Source of the DNA: Haemophilus sp. HMSC068C11 | Lineage (GTDB): Bacteria; Pseudomonadota; Gammaproteobacteria; Enterobacterales; Pasteurellaceae | Direction: 5' to 3' | DNA: 64,000 nt | Assembly (NCBI RefSeq): GCF_001815355.1 | Contig: NZ_KV820360.1 | Coordinates: forward strand, 1-64,000 | Shown here: positions 49,310-59,957 of the stretch, piece after piece | How positions within the stretch are numbered: position 1 is the first letter of the stretch | Layout: every line of letters begins with the position of its first letter | Translations under genes and position numbers: made by a program | The notes under the pieces: generated by a model | Database searches by the model: none | Seen by the model: the letters and a program-made list of their open reading frames with translations, nothing else | Told to the model about the DNA's origin: nothing

Positions 49310-50501
49310 TTACCAATCATTTAAAAATGAATTTCCTTATTTTAAATCTCCAAATGCCGTGTTTTATTTGGATAATGCGGCGACAGCATTAAAACCTCAA
49401 GCACTAATTGATGCAACGAGTACTTTTTATCAATCGGCAGGCTCCGTGCATCGTAGCCAGTATGAAGCTGCACAAACAGCACAATATGAAAATGCTCGTC
49501 ACTTAGTTAAAGCCTTAATTAATGCGGAAGATGAAAAAGCGGTGATTTGGACGTCTGGAACAACTCATAGTATTAATTTGGTTGCCAACGGTTTACTCCC
49601 CTCCTTGCATGCAGATGACGAAATTTTAATTAGCCAAGCAGACCATCATGCTAATTATGTTACTTGGCATGAAACAGCGAAAAAATGTGGTGCGAAAATT
49701 CAAGTCCTGCCTATTTTGGATAATTGGCTAATTGATGAAAATGCCTTAATTGCAGCATTGAATAAAAAAACCAAATTAGTGGCACTCAATTTTGTTTCCA
49801 ACGTAACGGGAACGGAACAACATATCCAGCATTTAATTCGATTAATCCGCCAACATAGTAATGCGCTCGTTTTAGTGGATGCTGCTCAGGCTATTAGCCA
49901 TATACAAATTGATTTGCAGGCATTAGATGCGGACTTTATTGCCTTTTCTGCACACAAAATTTATGGACCTAACGGCATTGGTATACTAAGCGGAAAATTA
50001 AGCTCACTTTCCCTGCTACAACCGCTTTTTTACGGTGGAAAAATGATTGAGCATGTATCCCATGAATGTATTACCTTTGCCGATTTGCCTTATCGATTAG
50101 AGGCTGGCACACCTAATATTGCCGGCGTGATTGGTTTTGGAGCAGTGCTAGATTGGCTCAAAAAATGGGATTTTCAGGCAGCCGAAGCTCATGCCGTTGC
50201 ACTTGCCGAACAAAGTAAAGTGCGGTTAAAAAACTATCCGAATTGTCGTTTATTCAATTCACCGCAGCCAAGTTCTGTAGTCTGTTTTGTTTTTGATGGG
50301 ATTGCAGCTTCAGATCTTGCTACCCTGTTAAGCGAACAAAAAATTGCGTTGCGTGTTGGCGAGCATTGTGCACAACCTTATTTAGCCCGCCTTGGCGAGC
50401 GTACCACATTAAGACTTTCTTTTGCGCCTTACAATAGCCCGCAAGATGTGGATGCTTTTTTTGCGGCATTAGATAAATCCTTAGAGTTATTAACATGCTA
50501 G
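49299..50501 (+). CDS. csdA: Cysteine desulfurase CsdA
   Basis: PLP-dependent enzyme that frees sulfur from cysteine for Fe-S clusters and other uses. The start ATG (MAFDYQSFKNEFPYF) has an AGAT-type ribosome site and gives 400 residues; the ATG 54 codons earlier lies in the nuclease gene in another frame. The PLP lysine is K220 (FSAHKIYGPNG), and the sulfur-accepting C357 is in RVGEHCAQP. It is of the SufS/CsdA group. It is paired with the overlapping csdE. Confidence 0.94.
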   Translation: MAFDYQSFKNEFPYFKSPNAVFYLDNAATALKPQALIDATSTFYQSAGSVHRSQYEAAQTAQYENARHLVKALINAEDEKAVIWTSGTTHSINLVANGLLPSLHADDEILISQADHHANYVTWHETAKKCGAKIQVLPILDNWLIDENALIAALNKKTKLVALNFVSNVTGTEQHIQHLIRLIRQHSNALVLVDAAQAISHIQIDLQALDADFIAFSAHKIYGPNGIGILSGKLSSLSLLQPLFYGGKMIEHVSHECITFADLPYRLEAGTPNIAGVIGFGAVLDWLKKWDFQAAEAHAVALAEQSKVRLKNYPNCRLFNSPQPSSVVCFVFDGIAASDLATLLSEQKIALRVGEHCAQPYLARLGERTTLRLSFAPYNSPQDVDAFFAALDKSLELLTC

Positions 50502-50869
50502 AAAACATTAGACAGGCAAAAAATTGGGAAGATCGTTACCGTTTTATTATTCAAGCCGGTAAACATCTTCCTCAACCCTCTCCAGATGAATTGGCTCAAA
50601 TGCAATCGGTTCAAGGCTGTGAAGCGGGACTTTGGTTTATGGCCATTCCACAATATGACGATACGTTTCAATTTCAAGCTTACAGCGAAGCACGCATTAT
50701 GAATGGTTTATTATGGTTGTTGCTGCAAAACATCAATGGACAAACCAATAATCAACTACAACAATTTAATATCAGTCAATTTTTTGATGAACTTGGTATT
50801 GCTTCTCGCTTAAGCGAAACCCGCTTAAACGGTTTAAAACAAATCGAAGAAATCTTGCACAATCTGTAA
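50495..50869 (+). CDS. csdE: Sulfur acceptor CsdE (SufE family)
   Basis: Takes persulfide sulfur from CsdA. It has 124 residues, somewhat shorter than E. coli CsdE (147), mainly at the N-terminus. The active cysteine is C42 in SVQGCEAGLWF. It overlaps csdA by seven bases, and the genes act as one unit, as in E. coli. The next gene begins two bases after the stop. Confidence 0.93.
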   Translation: MLENIRQAKNWEDRYRFIIQAGKHLPQPSPDELAQMQSVQGCEAGLWFMAIPQYDDTFQFQAYSEARIMNGLLWLLLQNINGQTNNQLQQFNISQFFDELGIASRLSETRLNGLKQIEEILHNL

Positions 50870-50871
50870 TT

Positions 50872-51657
50872 ATGTATCTGATCGAGCCTTTTTTTAAATT
50901 AACCGCCTTAGAAAATGACATCGGCCAACAAAGCCATTTGCTCAATGCAATCATCGACCAATGGCGTTATAACGGACAAATTATCGGCCGTGAAATTCCT
51001 CTTTATTTGACGGAGGAAGACGGCGAACAAGGTTTTGCAATGCGCGTTATTTGCCCTGAGCAAGATAGCCTTTTACCCGAAAACAATAATCAATCCGTGA
51101 ATCTGGTGATGGAAAATGCAGAAAAGTGCGGTCTAAATTTTCAAGGTTTTCAAATCATTGCCGATGATTTAAATGCAGACAGCACCGCAGAATGCAGCCA
51201 TCCTGCATGGCAGATACTTTATACCACACATTTGCAATCTTGCTCGCCATTACATAGCGGAGAGGATTTCTCCCCAATTCCACTTTATAAACATCTAAAA
51301 AATCAACCGCACTTAAGCCAAGATTTGATTAAATGGCAAGAGAATTGGCAGGCTTGCGATCAGTTGCAAATGAATGGTTCGGCTTTAGAAAAAGAATCAT
51401 TAAGCGAAATCTCCGAGGTTAATAGCACGCTCAGTAAACATGGGCGCTACCTTGCCGCTGAAATCGAAAAAGAAAGCGGCATACCAACCTATTATTATTT
51501 ATACCGTGTCGGTGGCTATTCTTTAGAATCGGAACAGCAACGCTGTTGCCCGCAATGTGGTGGTACTTGGGCATTAGACGCGCCACTCTTTGATATAATT
51601 TGCTTTAAATGCGACCAATGTCGATTAGTCTCAAATGTGTCGTGGAATTTTTTATAA
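50872..51657 (+). CDS. DUF2310 zinc-ribbon protein
   Basis: A 261-residue protein that I assign to DUF2310 (Zn-ribbon-containing, possibly nucleic-acid-binding). The long N-terminal part has no motif I recognise. The C-terminus has two CxxC pairs, CPQC (after a further C) and CDQC, 25 or so residues apart, forming a probable zinc ribbon. It is placed two bases after csdE and 24 bases before queF, so it is co-transcribed with sulfur-transfer and tRNA-modification genes. A link to those pathways is suggested only by position. There are uptake sequences at 51124 and 51306. Confidence 0.78.
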   Translation: MYLIEPFFKLTALENDIGQQSHLLNAIIDQWRYNGQIIGREIPLYLTEEDGEQGFAMRVICPEQDSLLPENNNQSVNLVMENAEKCGLNFQGFQIIADDLNADSTAECSHPAWQILYTTHLQSCSPLHSGEDFSPIPLYKHLKNQPHLSQDLIKWQENWQACDQLQMNGSALEKESLSEISEVNSTLSKHGRYLAAEIEKESGIPTYYYLYRVGGYSLESEQQRCCPQCGGTWALDAPLFDIICFKCDQCRLVSNVSWNFL

Positions 51658-51681
51658 CGCTTTCGTCATTTAGGAAAACAA

Positions 51682-52521
51682 ATGAACTATCAAGATAAAA
51701 GCCTTCAATCCTTAAAACTCGGTCAAGCAACAGAATATGCTGCGAATTATGACCGCACTTTGTTACAACCCGTGCCTCGTAAACTCAATCGAGATGGCTT
51801 AGGTATAACCGAACAACAGCCATTTACCGAAGGAGCCGATATTTGGACGGCCTATGAAATTTCTTGGTTAAATCCAAAAGGTTTGCCTCAAGTGGCTATT
51901 GCCGATGTGGAAATTGATTATCGCAGTGAAAATTTAATTGAATCAAAAAGCTTTAAACTCTATTTAAACAGCTTTAACCAAAGCAAATTTGCTGATTTTG
52001 CTAGCGTAGAACGCACGATGCGTGAAGATCTAAGTGCTTGTGCTCAAGGTGAGGTCAACGTTCGTTTACATTCATTATCCCACTATCAAGGGCAAAGTAT
52101 CGATACTTTAGCTGGTGATTGCATTGACGAACAGGATATCGAAATTCATAGCTACGAATTTAATGCGGACATTTTGCAAAATTGTACGTCCGATAATGTG
52201 GTAGAAGAATCCTTAGTGAGCCATTTATTGAAATCTAACTGTCTTATCACCAGTCAACCCGATTGGGGAACTGTGCAAATTCATTATGTGGGCAAACAAA
52301 TTGATCGAGAAAAACTTCTCCGCTACATCGTATCTTTCCGTCAACATAATGAGTTTCATGAGCAATGTGTCGAGCGTATTTTCTGTGACGTGATGCATTA
52401 CGCCAAACCAGAAAAACTCACCGTCTATGCGCGTTATACGCGCCGTGGTGGATTGGATATCAATCCATTCCGTTCTAACTTTGAGACAATTCCACAAAAT
52501 TTACGCTTGGCAAGACAATAA
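51682..52521 (+). CDS. queF: NADPH-dependent 7-cyano-7-deazaguanine reductase QueF
   Basis: Reduces preQ0 to preQ1 in making the tRNA base queuosine. It is the long (YqcD/E. coli) type of 279 residues with two tunnel-fold domains. The catalytic cysteine is C187 ([15 protein letters not shown]), with D194 as general acid. The QueF substrate motif [12 protein letters not shown] is at 87-98. The gene ends at a bidirectional uptake-sequence terminator facing tyrA. Confidence 0.95.
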   Translation: MNYQDKSLQSLKLGQATEYAANYDRTLLQPVPRKLNRDGLGITEQQPFTEGADIWTAYEISWLNPKGLPQVAIADVEIDYRSENLIESKSFKLYLNSFNQSKFADFASVERTMREDLSACAQGEVNVRLHSLSHYQGQSIDTLAGDCIDEQDIEIHSYEFNADILQNCTSDNVVEESLVSHLLKSNCLITSQPDWGTVQIHYVGKQIDREKLLRYIVSFRQHNEFHEQCVERIFCDVMHYAKPEKLTVYARYTRRGGLDINPFRSNFETIPQNLRLARQ

Positions 52522-52530
52522 GTAAAAAGA

Positions 52531-52560
52531 AAAAGTGCGGTGAAAATTAACCGCACTTTT
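52531..52560 (+). terminator. Bidirectional uptake-sequence terminator between queF and tyrA
   Basis: AAAAGTGCGGT/ACCGCACTTTT, an inverted pair of exact uptake sequences (52533 and 52550) with an eight-base loop; it serves both converging genes. Confidence 0.9.
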
Positions 52561-52564
52561 AGCT

Positions 52565-53689
52565 TTATACATGACGTAAATCGTGAGCTTGTTGTAATAA
52601 CTGACGACTTTCTTGCAAGAATTGGTCTGAATATTCTCCAAACCATTCTCTCACTTGATGGAAAGCATCAATAAACCCTTGGCGATCGCCTTTTTCAAAG
52701 AATTGTAACGCCTCTTCATAAGTTTGTTTCAAGCTTTCAATCACATCTAAATTTTCTGGCTTATCCATAATAATATCTGCATAAAGTGCCGCATCTTGAG
52801 CAAATAGACGACCAATCATAGCTAATTCCAAACGATAAATCGGGGAAGATAGCGCCAATAAATTGCTTAAATTGACGGGCTGTTTAGAAAGATGCAGACC
52901 ATTCGCAAAGGTAGAAAAGTGACGTAATGCTTGAATGTACGTCATATTGTGATCATGCTCAGCTGCATCAATTTGGTAAATTTTTGCACCCCAGATTTGA
53001 ATTTGCTCCAGTAACCATTCATAACACTCACTAAAGCGCCCATCACAACACACAACCACTTGTTTTGCCATGCTCGCAATATCAGGGCCAAACATTGGAT
53101 GCAATCCAACTACCGCCCCTTTATGCACCTCTAACATTTTAGCTAATGGAGCACGTTTCACGGAGGTGAGATCCGCCAGTAGCATATTTTCCGTTAAATA
53201 GGGTTTTAAACGTTCTATGGTTTCTAACGTGTGATCAATTGGCACGGAAACAATGACAACATCTGCATTCGTTAAAATGCGTTCTGCCACATCCCAATCA
53301 TCCAGATCTAAAATAGAAATAGGATAACCAGAAGCGCGCAAATAGCGGGCAAGTAATTGCCCCATTTTTCCGTAACCGCCGACAATAACAATTTTGTTAA
53401 TGGCTGGATTCAGGGTTTTAAAACCAAACTGATTTTCATTGGAATACGATTCACGCATGAAACGACGCAGCACATCTTCGATAAGTTGTGGAGAGATTCC
53501 CGCTTTCATCGCCTCTTCTCGGCGCGCTTGTAGCATTGCTAATTCACGTTCTGGCGCATAAATTGGTAAACCTTTTTCATGCTTAACCTCTCCTACCTGG
53601 CTTACCAGTTCGAGGCGTTTAGCAAAAAGTTGAATCAGTTCACGATCGAGCGCATCAATTTCCTGACGTAAATGGTTAAGGACATCCAT
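52565..53689 (-). CDS. tyrA: Chorismate mutase/prephenate dehydrogenase TyrA
   Basis: Bifunctional enzyme for tyrosine synthesis: residues 1-90 are an AroQ-type chorismate mutase, and residues 100-374 are an NAD-dependent prephenate dehydrogenase, with [18 protein letters not shown] as the dinucleotide-binding loop and GLHPMFGPD as the substrate site. The 374-residue length matches E. coli. Upstream are TyrR-like boxes and an inverted repeat that overlaps the ribosome site (AGGTGA), so tyrosine control is likely. It is a single gene after the truB end. Confidence 0.95.
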   Translation of the reverse strand: MDVLNHLRQEIDALDRELIQLFAKRLELVSQVGEVKHEKGLPIYAPERELAMLQARREEAMKAGISPQLIEDVLRRFMRESYSNENQFGFKTLNPAINKIVIVGGYGKMGQLLARYLRASGYPISILDLDDWDVAERILTNADVVIVSVPIDHTLETIERLKPYLTENMLLADLTSVKRAPLAKMLEVHKGAVVGLHPMFGPDIASMAKQVVVCCDGRFSECYEWLLEQIQIWGAKIYQIDAAEHDHNMTYIQALRHFSTFANGLHLSKQPVNLSNLLALSSPIYRLELAMIGRLFAQDAALYADIIMDKPENLDVIESLKQTYEEALQFFEKGDRQGFIDAFHQVREWFGEYSDQFLQESRQLLQQAHDLRHV

Positions 53690-53692
53690 AAT

Positions 53693-53743
53693 TCACCTGT
53701 AATATCTTATTTACATTGATTGCAATTAAAAGGTTACAGGTGA
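53693..53743 (-). promoter_or_regulatory. TyrR-like boxes and a ribosome-site hairpin upstream of tyrA
   Basis: The TyrR box is TGTAAA-N6-TTTACA. TGTAATATCTTATTTACA at 53698-53715 matches 11 of 12 fixed bases. A weaker one, TGCAATTAAAAGGTTACA (53721-53738), matches 9 of 12, with centres 23 bases apart, resembling the strong-plus-weak layout of TyrR-controlled genes. The outer arms TCACCTGTAA/TTACAGGTGA form a perfect 10-base inverted repeat, one arm of which includes the tyrA ribosome site. Confidence 0.6.
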
Positions 53744-53775
53744 GATTACTGGAATTAAAACAGAAAGGCAAATGG

Positions 53776-54699
53776 TTAGAGAGATTGTGTAATCAAACGT
53801 TGCGGACGAATTACATTGTTATCATCGATAAGTGCCACGCCTAAAAAGATATTCTTGTCAGAAAACAACCGCACTTGACCACGCAATTTTGCTTCATTAG
53901 TAAATTTAACGCGCTGTCCAAAGCCTATACTTTTACTTTGCTCTGCGTTTAACTTTAATGCAGGTAATTTACTGACTGCTGTATCTGTCGGTAAAAGATG
54001 TTGATCAAGTTGTGCAAGATTGCCTTGCTCTGCAAGCGCCTGCAAAGCATCCCATGTCATCATCTTTTCTGTTGGATAATCCGCAACCGCAGTTCGACGT
54101 AACACTGTCACATGAGCGCCACAACCTAACACTTCACCTAAATCATCCACTAATGTGCGGATATAGGTTCCTTTCGAACAATGCACTTCTAAAGTTAAAG
54201 AAGGTGCTTGATACTCGATAAAGTTTATCTCAAAAATCGTGATAGGACGGGCTTCACGTTCTACGGTAATGCCTGCGCGAGCATACTCATACAACGGTTT
54301 TCCATTGTGCTTTAATGCAGAAAACATGGTTGGTACTTGCAAAATATCACCACGGAATTGTTCAAGTGCGGTCAAAATTTGTGATGTTTCCACATTGACA
54401 GGGCGCGTTTCGACCACTTGCCCTTCAGCATCTGAGGTATCCGTACGTTCACCTAATTTTGCTGTAACCACATAGCGTTTATCTGCATCTAACAAAAACT
54501 GAGAAAACTTTGTAGCTTCACCTAAACAAATAGGCAGCATACCGGTTGCTAATGGATCGAGCGCACCGGTATGTCCTGCTTTATTCGCTTGGAATACGCG
54601 TTTCACCTTTTGCATAATGTCATTCGATGACATGCCTTGTGGCTTATCTAATAAAAATACGCCATCAATATCACGTCCACGCTTACGAGGTCTCGACAT
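53776..54699 (-). CDS. truB: tRNA pseudouridine(55) synthase TruB
   Basis: Converts U55 in the T-loop of all elongator tRNAs to pseudouridine. It has 307 residues; the catalytic aspartate D48 is in [13 protein letters not shown], and the KPQGMSSN motif is at 19-26. Its start overlaps the rbfA stop (TAATG). It is the last gene of the rimP-nusA-infB-rbfA-truB series; rpsO and pnp, which follow in E. coli, do not follow here. Confidence 0.96.
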   Translation of the reverse strand: MSRPRKRGRDIDGVFLLDKPQGMSSNDIMQKVKRVFQANKAGHTGALDPLATGMLPICLGEATKFSQFLLDADKRYVVTAKLGERTDTSDAEGQVVETRPVNVETSQILTALEQFRGDILQVPTMFSALKHNGKPLYEYARAGITVEREARPITIFEINFIEYQAPSLTLEVHCSKGTYIRTLVDDLGEVLGCGAHVTVLRRTAVADYPTEKMMTWDALQALAEQGNLAQLDQHLLPTDTAVSKLPALKLNAEQSKSIGFGQRVKFTNEAKLRGQVRLFSDKNIFLGVALIDDNNVIRPQRLITQSL

Positions 54700-55085
54700 T
54701 AGTCATTTTCCTCAACGTGTTTTTTCTCGTCTTCACGTACTACGTTTGTTACTAAATTAGACATACGCATCCCTTCAACTAAGGATTGATCGTAGAAGAA
54801 ACGAATTTCCGGCACAATGCGTAAGCGCATCGCTTTACCCACTAATGAACGGATATAAGGTGCTGCTTTTTCTAACCCTTTCATGCCTTGTGCGATCGCT
54901 ACTTCATCATGATCAAACAAAAATGTGACAAACACTTTTGCATAAGCTAAATCGCTTGATACCTCCACATCAGACACGGTTACCATGCCAATACGGGGAT
55001 CTTTCACTTCACGTTGCAAAATGATGGCGATTTCTTTTTGTAATTCCTGTGCAACGCGATCGCTGCGTTTAAATTCTCTTGCCAT
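54699..55085 (-). CDS. rbfA: 30S ribosome-binding factor RbfA
   Basis: KH-like protein of 128 residues that helps mature the 16S rRNA 5' end and is important at low temperature. The start [20 protein letters not shown] and the later [23 protein letters not shown] are typical. It lies 62 bases downstream of infB, with a terminator hairpin in the gap, and its stop overlaps truB. Confidence 0.96.
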   Translation of the reverse strand: MAREFKRSDRVAQELQKEIAIILQREVKDPRIGMVTVSDVEVSSDLAYAKVFVTFLFDHDEVAIAQGMKGLEKAAPYIRSLVGKAMRLRIVPEIRFFYDQSLVEGMRMSNLVTNVVREDEKKHVEEND

Positions 55086-55100
55086 AATATTTCTCTTATT

Positions 55101-55136
55101 AAAAAGCGGTCAAAAATACGTTGAATTTTGACCGCT
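55101..55136 (-). terminator. Terminator-like hairpin between infB and rbfA
   Basis: On the minus strand: AGCGGTCAAAA/TTTTGACCGCT, an 11-base perfect stem with a 10-base loop followed by Ts. It resembles a trimmed uptake sequence. It should limit read-through from infB into rbfA-truB. Confidence 0.8.
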
Positions 55137-55147
55137 CTTTTTATCGA

Positions 55148-57667
55148 TTAGATTGAACGTTTAACTTCAACGACTTCAAACACCTCGATTTGGTCGCCGA
55201 CTTTCACGTCATTGTAGTTTTTAACGCCGATACCACATTCCATACCATTACGGACTTCAGAAACGTCATCTTTAAAGCGACGGAGAGATTCCAATTCACC
55301 TTCAAAAATTACCACGTTATCACGTAATACACGGATTGGGTTGTTGCGTTTTACTACACCTTCAGTCACCATACAACCTGCGATTGCGCCAAATTTCGGA
55401 TGTTTAAATACATCACGCACTTCAGCCAAGCCAATGATTTCTTGTTTGAATTCAGGTTGTAGCATACCGCTCATCGCTGCTTTCACATCATTTAATAGTT
55501 CATAAATGATAGAGTAATAACGAAGGTCAATATTTTCTGCTTCGATAATACGGCGAGCAGAAGCGTCCGCACGTACGTTAAAGCCAACAATAATCGCATT
55601 AGAGGCTGCCGCTAGGGTTGCATCAGTTTCAGAAATACCACCGACACCAGAACCCACAACTTTCACTTTCACTTCATCAGTAGAAAGATCTTGTAACGAT
55701 TGAATAATCGCTTCCACAGAACCCTGTACGTCTGCTTTCACGATGATATTCAGTTCAGCAACATCACCTTCAGCCATATTACTAAACATATTTTCAAGTT
55801 TCGCTTTTTGCTGACGAGCAAGTTTCACTTCACGGAACTTACCTTGACGGTGTAATGCTACTTCACGTGCTTTTTTCTCATCACGTACTACAGTTGCTTC
55901 ATCACCCGCTGCTGGCACGCCCGAAAGACCTAACACCTCAACAGGAATAGATGGGCCGGCTTCATCGATTTCTTTACCGTTTTCATCGCGCATTGCACGA
56001 ACACGACCGTATTCAAAACCGCAAAGTACGATATCACCTTTACGTAAAGTACCAGATTGAACAAGAATTGTCGCAACCGGACCACGACCTTTATCAAGGT
56101 AAGATTCAATCACTACACCGCTTGCCATACCGTCTTTTACAGCCGTTAATTCAAGTACTTCTGATTGAAGCAAGATGGCATCTAATAAGTCATCAACACC
56201 GGTACCTTTCTTCGCAGAAACAGGAACGAATTGCACATCACCACCGAATTTCTCAGAAATCACTTCGTGTTGAAGTAATTCTTGTTCTACTCGGTCTGGA
56301 TTTGCTTCTGGTTTATCAATTTTGTTCACTGCAACCACTAAAGGCGCACCTGCTGCTTTCGCGTGTTGAATCGCTTCAATGGTTTGAGGCATCACACCAT
56401 CATCTGCCGCAACAACAAGAACGACGATATCTGTTGCTTTCGCACCACGTGCACGCATTGAGGTAAATGCGGCGTGTCCTGGCGTATCTAAGAAGGTGAT
56501 CATTTTGCCGTCATCCATTTCTACGTGGTACGCACCGATGTGCTGAGTAATACCACCCGCCTCACCTGCTGCAACTTTCGCTTTACGAATATAGTCAAGC
56601 AATGAGGTTTTACCATGGTCAACGTGCCCCATGATCGTTACAACTGGTGCACGAGTTACTTTTTCAGCATTAACATCGCGATCGCCTAATACTTCTTCTT
56701 CAAGTTCATTTTCATTGCGAAGAATCACTTTGTGACCTAATTCTTCAGCCACTAACTGTGCTGTTTCTTGGTCAAGCACTTGGTTAATGGTTACCATTTC
56801 GCCCATCTTCATCATAGCTTTGATGATTTCAGTCGCTTTGGTTGCCATTTTGTTTGCTAATTCCGCAACGGTAATGGTTTCACCAATAACAACATCCTGT
56901 TTCACAACCTGAACAGGTTTTGTGAAGGCTTGTTGTAATGCTGCACCTTTCTTACCATTTTTACCTTTACCGAATTTACCGTCTTTTTGATTTTTACGGT
57001 TAGATTCACGCTCATTTTTATTACCGCCCTTCACGTCATCGCGTTCTTTTTTCGCTTTAGCCACTTTATTTTTGCCGCGACCACGATTTTCATTACGGCG
57101 TTCTTCTTCATCTTCTGCTTCTAAAGCATAACGAGAGCTTAAATTGTAATCAGTATAATCTTCTGATGCGCTTTCATTGCTTGATGTATCCGCTTCAGCA
57201 TAACGTTTAGCATCTTCAGCTGCTTTACGTGCTTGCTCTTCAGCCTTTTGACGAGCCAGCTCTTCCGCTTTGCGACGAAGTTCTGCTTCTTCCGCTTTAC
57301 GTTTTTCTTTTTCTGGATCAACCGATTTAGGTTTATTTTCAACCGCACTTTGTGCTGGTTTCGCTGCTTTTTCTGCTTCAACCTTAGCTTTTTCGGCTTT
57401 CGCTTTTTCCGCTGCAGCTTTTTCAGCAGCTAAACGTGCTTTTTCTTCTGCCGCTTTCTTCTCTGCTTCTTGCTGTGCTTTTAATTTTTCTGCCTCAGCG
57501 GCTTTTCGCGCAGCATCTGTTGGCACAGTACGTTTTTTACGAACTTCAACTTGTACCGCTTTTGCTTTACCGCCAGCTGTTGTACTGCTTACGGTTGTTT
57601 TTGTTCTGCGTTGAATACTTAGTTTTTTCGGTGCATTCGCATCCGCATTTTTTACATCTTCAGTCAT
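55148..57667 (-). CDS. infB: Translation initiation factor IF-2
   Basis: GTPase that places initiator tRNA on the 30S subunit, 839 residues. The N-terminal part is a long Lys/Glu/Ala-rich region (residues 55-245), then the IF2_N domain, then the GTPase domain with G1 GHVDHGKT, G3 DTPGHAAF and G4 NKID. The C-terminal domains II to IV are complete. It lies 11 bases after nusA in the same operon. An IF2-beta form from an internal start is possible, as in E. coli, but was not mapped. Confidence 0.97.
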   Translation of the reverse strand: MTEDVKNADANAPKKLSIQRRTKTTVSSTTAGGKAKAVQVEVRKKRTVPTDAARKAAEAEKLKAQQEAEKKAAEEKARLAAEKAAAEKAKAEKAKVEAEKAAKPAQSAVENKPKSVDPEKEKRKAEEAELRRKAEELARQKAEEQARKAAEDAKRYAEADTSSNESASEDYTDYNLSSRYALEAEDEEERRNENRGRGKNKVAKAKKERDDVKGGNKNERESNRKNQKDGKFGKGKNGKKGAALQQAFTKPVQVVKQDVVIGETITVAELANKMATKATEIIKAMMKMGEMVTINQVLDQETAQLVAEELGHKVILRNENELEEEVLGDRDVNAEKVTRAPVVTIMGHVDHGKTSLLDYIRKAKVAAGEAGGITQHIGAYHVEMDDGKMITFLDTPGHAAFTSMRARGAKATDIVVLVVAADDGVMPQTIEAIQHAKAAGAPLVVAVNKIDKPEANPDRVEQELLQHEVISEKFGGDVQFVPVSAKKGTGVDDLLDAILLQSEVLELTAVKDGMASGVVIESYLDKGRGPVATILVQSGTLRKGDIVLCGFEYGRVRAMRDENGKEIDEAGPSIPVEVLGLSGVPAAGDEATVVRDEKKAREVALHRQGKFREVKLARQQKAKLENMFSNMAEGDVAELNIIVKADVQGSVEAIIQSLQDLSTDEVKVKVVGSGVGGISETDATLAAASNAIIVGFNVRADASARRIIEAENIDLRYYSIIYELLNDVKAAMSGMLQPEFKQEIIGLAEVRDVFKHPKFGAIAGCMVTEGVVKRNNPIRVLRDNVVIFEGELESLRRFKDDVSEVRNGMECGIGVKNYNDVKVGDQIEVFEVVEVKRSI

Positions 57668-57678
57668 TATTAAACTCC

Positions 57679-59166
57679 TTACTCTTCGCTAAACCAGCAA
57701 ATATTACGCGCAGCCATAATAAAGTCAGCGGCTTGCTCTGCGGTTAATTCTTCGATATCAGCTAAATCATCTACACCTTGCTCAGCAAGTTCTTCAAGCG
57801 TAGTAATTTGTTTTTCAGCTAATTTAAAGGCAATGTGACGATTCATCCCTTCAAGATTTAATAAACGATCTTCAATATTCGCTTTTTTCAAGGCTTCTTC
57901 TTCAGCTGCAGCAGCTGCAGTAATGGCATCTTTTGCGCGACCTTGTAATTCTTCGATAAGATCTTCATCTTCTAAACCATCAATTGCACTCAGTTCGCTC
58001 ACAGGAACATAAGCCACTTCTTCTAATGAAGTAAAACCTTCATTTACTAAGATTTGAGCAAACTCTTCATCAAGACCTAATTTATCCATGAATAAATTTA
58101 ATACTTTAGTATCTTCTGCTTGATGTTTCTCATTTAATTGTTCGGTAGTCATGACATTTAATGTCCAACCGGTTAATTGTGTCGCTAAACGTACGTTTTG
58201 ACCGTTACGACCAATTGCTTGTGCTAAGTTGTCAGCATTAACAGCTATATCCATTGAGTGATTATCTTCATCTACGATAATTGAAGTCACATCAGCTGGT
58301 GCCATTGCATTGATCACATATTGTGCTGGATTGTCATCCCAAAGTACGATATCCACACGTTCGCCACCTAACTCGTTGGTAATCGCTTGAACACGTGCAC
58401 CACGCATACCCACACATGCACCAACTGGGTCAATACGTTTATCATTAGATTTCACCGCAATTTTCGCGCGAGAACCTGGATCACGTGCCGCACCACGGAT
58501 TTCAAGCATTTCTTCACCGATTTCTGGTACTTCAATACGGAATAACTCGATTAACATTTCAGGTTTTGCACGAGTCACAAATAGTTGTGCAGTTTTGCTT
58601 TCTGGATTCACTTTATAAAGCACACCACGAACACGATCACCTGGACGGAAGTTTTCACGAGGAAGCATATCTTCACGCATAATCACGGCTTCTGCTTTAT
58701 TGCCTAAATCTAAAATGATGCTTTCACGATTTACTTTTTTCACCGTACCCGTAACAATCTTACCTTCTTCAGAACGGAATTGCTCAACCACTTTTGCACG
58801 TTCTGCTTCACGGATTTTAGTGCTGATTACTTGGCGAGCAGTTTGCATTGCAATACGGTCAAATGCGATAGACTCAATTTGGTCTTCAACATAATCACCA
58901 AGTTGAACATTCGGATCTTCAAATTGTGCCGCTTCTAATGTCATTTCTTTTGTTGGCACTTTAACTTCATCAACCACCAACCAACGACGGAATGTATCAA
59001 ACTCACCCGTTTTAGGGTTGATAGATACGCGAATATCGGTTTCATAGTCATATTTTTTCTTTGTTGAAAGTGCAATCGCACTCTCTAACGCTTCAAAAAT
59101 CTTTTCGCGTGGTAATAACTTCTCGTTAGATACTGCTTCAGCAGCTAACAAAATCTCTTTACTCAT
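57679..59166 (-). CDS. nusA: Transcription elongation/termination factor NusA
   Basis: RNA-polymerase-associated factor that controls pausing, termination and antitermination, 495 residues. The N-terminal domain is followed by S1 (about 135-200), two KH domains (including the [10 protein letters not shown]-like [10 protein letters not shown] and [12 protein letters not shown]) and two C-terminal acidic repeats, as in gamma-proteobacteria. It sits between rimP and infB, as in E. coli. Its own operon has terminators just upstream that could provide autoregulation. Confidence 0.97.
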   Translation of the reverse strand: MSKEILLAAEAVSNEKLLPREKIFEALESAIALSTKKKYDYETDIRVSINPKTGEFDTFRRWLVVDEVKVPTKEMTLEAAQFEDPNVQLGDYVEDQIESIAFDRIAMQTARQVISTKIREAERAKVVEQFRSEEGKIVTGTVKKVNRESIILDLGNKAEAVIMREDMLPRENFRPGDRVRGVLYKVNPESKTAQLFVTRAKPEMLIELFRIEVPEIGEEMLEIRGAARDPGSRAKIAVKSNDKRIDPVGACVGMRGARVQAITNELGGERVDIVLWDDNPAQYVINAMAPADVTSIIVDEDNHSMDIAVNADNLAQAIGRNGQNVRLATQLTGWTLNVMTTEQLNEKHQAEDTKVLNLFMDKLGLDEEFAQILVNEGFTSLEEVAYVPVSELSAIDGLEDEDLIEELQGRAKDAITAAAAAEEEALKKANIEDRLLNLEGMNRHIAFKLAEKQITTLEELAEQGVDDLADIEELTAEQAADFIMAARNICWFSEE

Positions 59167-59181
59167 TTTCCTTTTTCTCCT

Positions 59182-59637
59182 TTAAAATTTTGCGATTACA
59201 TTGGCTTTTTGAATGTTGCCAAAAATAAGAACTTGTTCCTGACCATCAACAATAAGTGTCAACATGTCATTTTCAATTTTTTCCAATTTACCTTGCCATT
59301 TACGGCGATCTAAAACAGGAATACGTAAATGCACAGCGATATCCTCACCCACATAACGTTGGAATTGTTCAAGCGTAAATAACGGACGATCAAGACCTGG
59401 TGATGACACTTCTAGGTTATATTTATCCGCAATTGGATCTTCCACGTCTAAAATCGCGCTCACTTGACGACTTACATCAGCACAATCATCAACGCCTACG
59501 CCATCGTCTTTATCAATGAATAAACGCACGGTCATAAAGCGACCTGCACGTTGGCATTCAATCCCCCAAAGTTCGCAGCCTAAGTCTTCTACTGCACCTT
59601 GAAGCATCTCTTGCAATCTTTGTTCTAATGTTGCCAA
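59182..59637 (-). CDS. rimP: Ribosome maturation factor RimP
   Basis: Needed for 30S subunit assembly. 151 residues with the N-terminal alpha/beta domain ([14 protein letters not shown]) and a C-terminal Sm-like domain. The motif [15 protein letters not shown] is the family signature. It is the first protein gene of the operon, downstream of tRNA-fMet and two tandem terminator hairpins. Confidence 0.96.
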   Translation of the reverse strand: MATLEQRLQEMLQGAVEDLGCELWGIECQRAGRFMTVRLFIDKDDGVGVDDCADVSRQVSAILDVEDPIADKYNLEVSSPGLDRPLFTLEQFQRYVGEDIAVHLRIPVLDRRKWQGKLEKIENDMLTLIVDGQEQVLIFGNIQKANVIAKF

Positions 59638-59667
59638 TTTTTGCTCCTAATCTTAAAATTCAGACAT

Positions 59668-59703
59668 AAAAAAAGGGTTAGGTTCGTCAATGAACCTAAG
59701 CCC
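59668..59703 (-). terminator. Second terminator downstream of tRNA-fMet, ahead of rimP
   Basis: On the minus strand: an 11-base stem, GGGTTAGGTTC pairing with GAACCTAA-G-CCC (one bulged base), with loop ATTGAC, followed by TTTTTTTAT. Confidence 0.85.
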
Positions 59704-59723
59704 AGTTTCTAAATTTCTCGTAC

Positions 59724-59746
59724 AAAAAAACCCCAAACTTGGGGTT
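59724..59746 (-). terminator. First terminator downstream of tRNA-fMet
   Basis: On the minus strand: AACCCCAA/TTGGGGTT with a very short loop followed by seven Ts, about 20 bases after the tRNA 3' end. Confidence 0.8.
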
Positions 59747-59766
59747 CTTATTACTGAACTTGTTAT

Positions 59767-59843
59767 TGGTTGCGGGGGCCGGATTTGAACCGACGGCCTT
59801 CGGGTTATGAGCCCGACGAGCTACCAAGCTGCTCCACCCCGCG
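59767..59843 (-). tRNA. metY: Initiator tRNA-fMet (anticodon CAT)
   Basis: A 77-base initiator tRNA with encoded CCA. The acceptor starts CGCGGGG against CCCCGCA, leaving the first pair unmatched (C1-A72), and the anticodon stem has the GGG/CCC pairs (TCGGGCTCATAACCCGA); both are initiator marks. It is nearly identical to E. coli tRNA-fMet. It stands at the head of the rimP-nusA-infB operon, as metY does in E. coli. Confidence 0.98.
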
Positions 59844-59860
59844 TCCGAAATATGGGGTGT

Positions 59861-59888
59861 ATTATAGTGTTCTAAATCAAAAGATCAA
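59861..59888 (-). promoter_or_regulatory. Promoter of tRNA-fMet and the nusA operon
   Basis: On the minus strand: TTGATC (-35, 59888 to 59883), 16 bases, then a perfect TATAAT (59866 to 59861), 18 bases before the tRNA 5' end. Confidence 0.75.
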
Positions 59889-59957
59889 GCGGTTTCTGCT
59901 AATTTTCTTGAAAACCTAAGATTTTTGACCGCACTTTGCTTTATCTTAAAGTGAGAG

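Noticed and set aside
55951-56466. 171-codon frame on the plus strand
   Set aside because: It lies opposite infB, has no ribosome site or family features and mirrors infB codons; it is a shadow.
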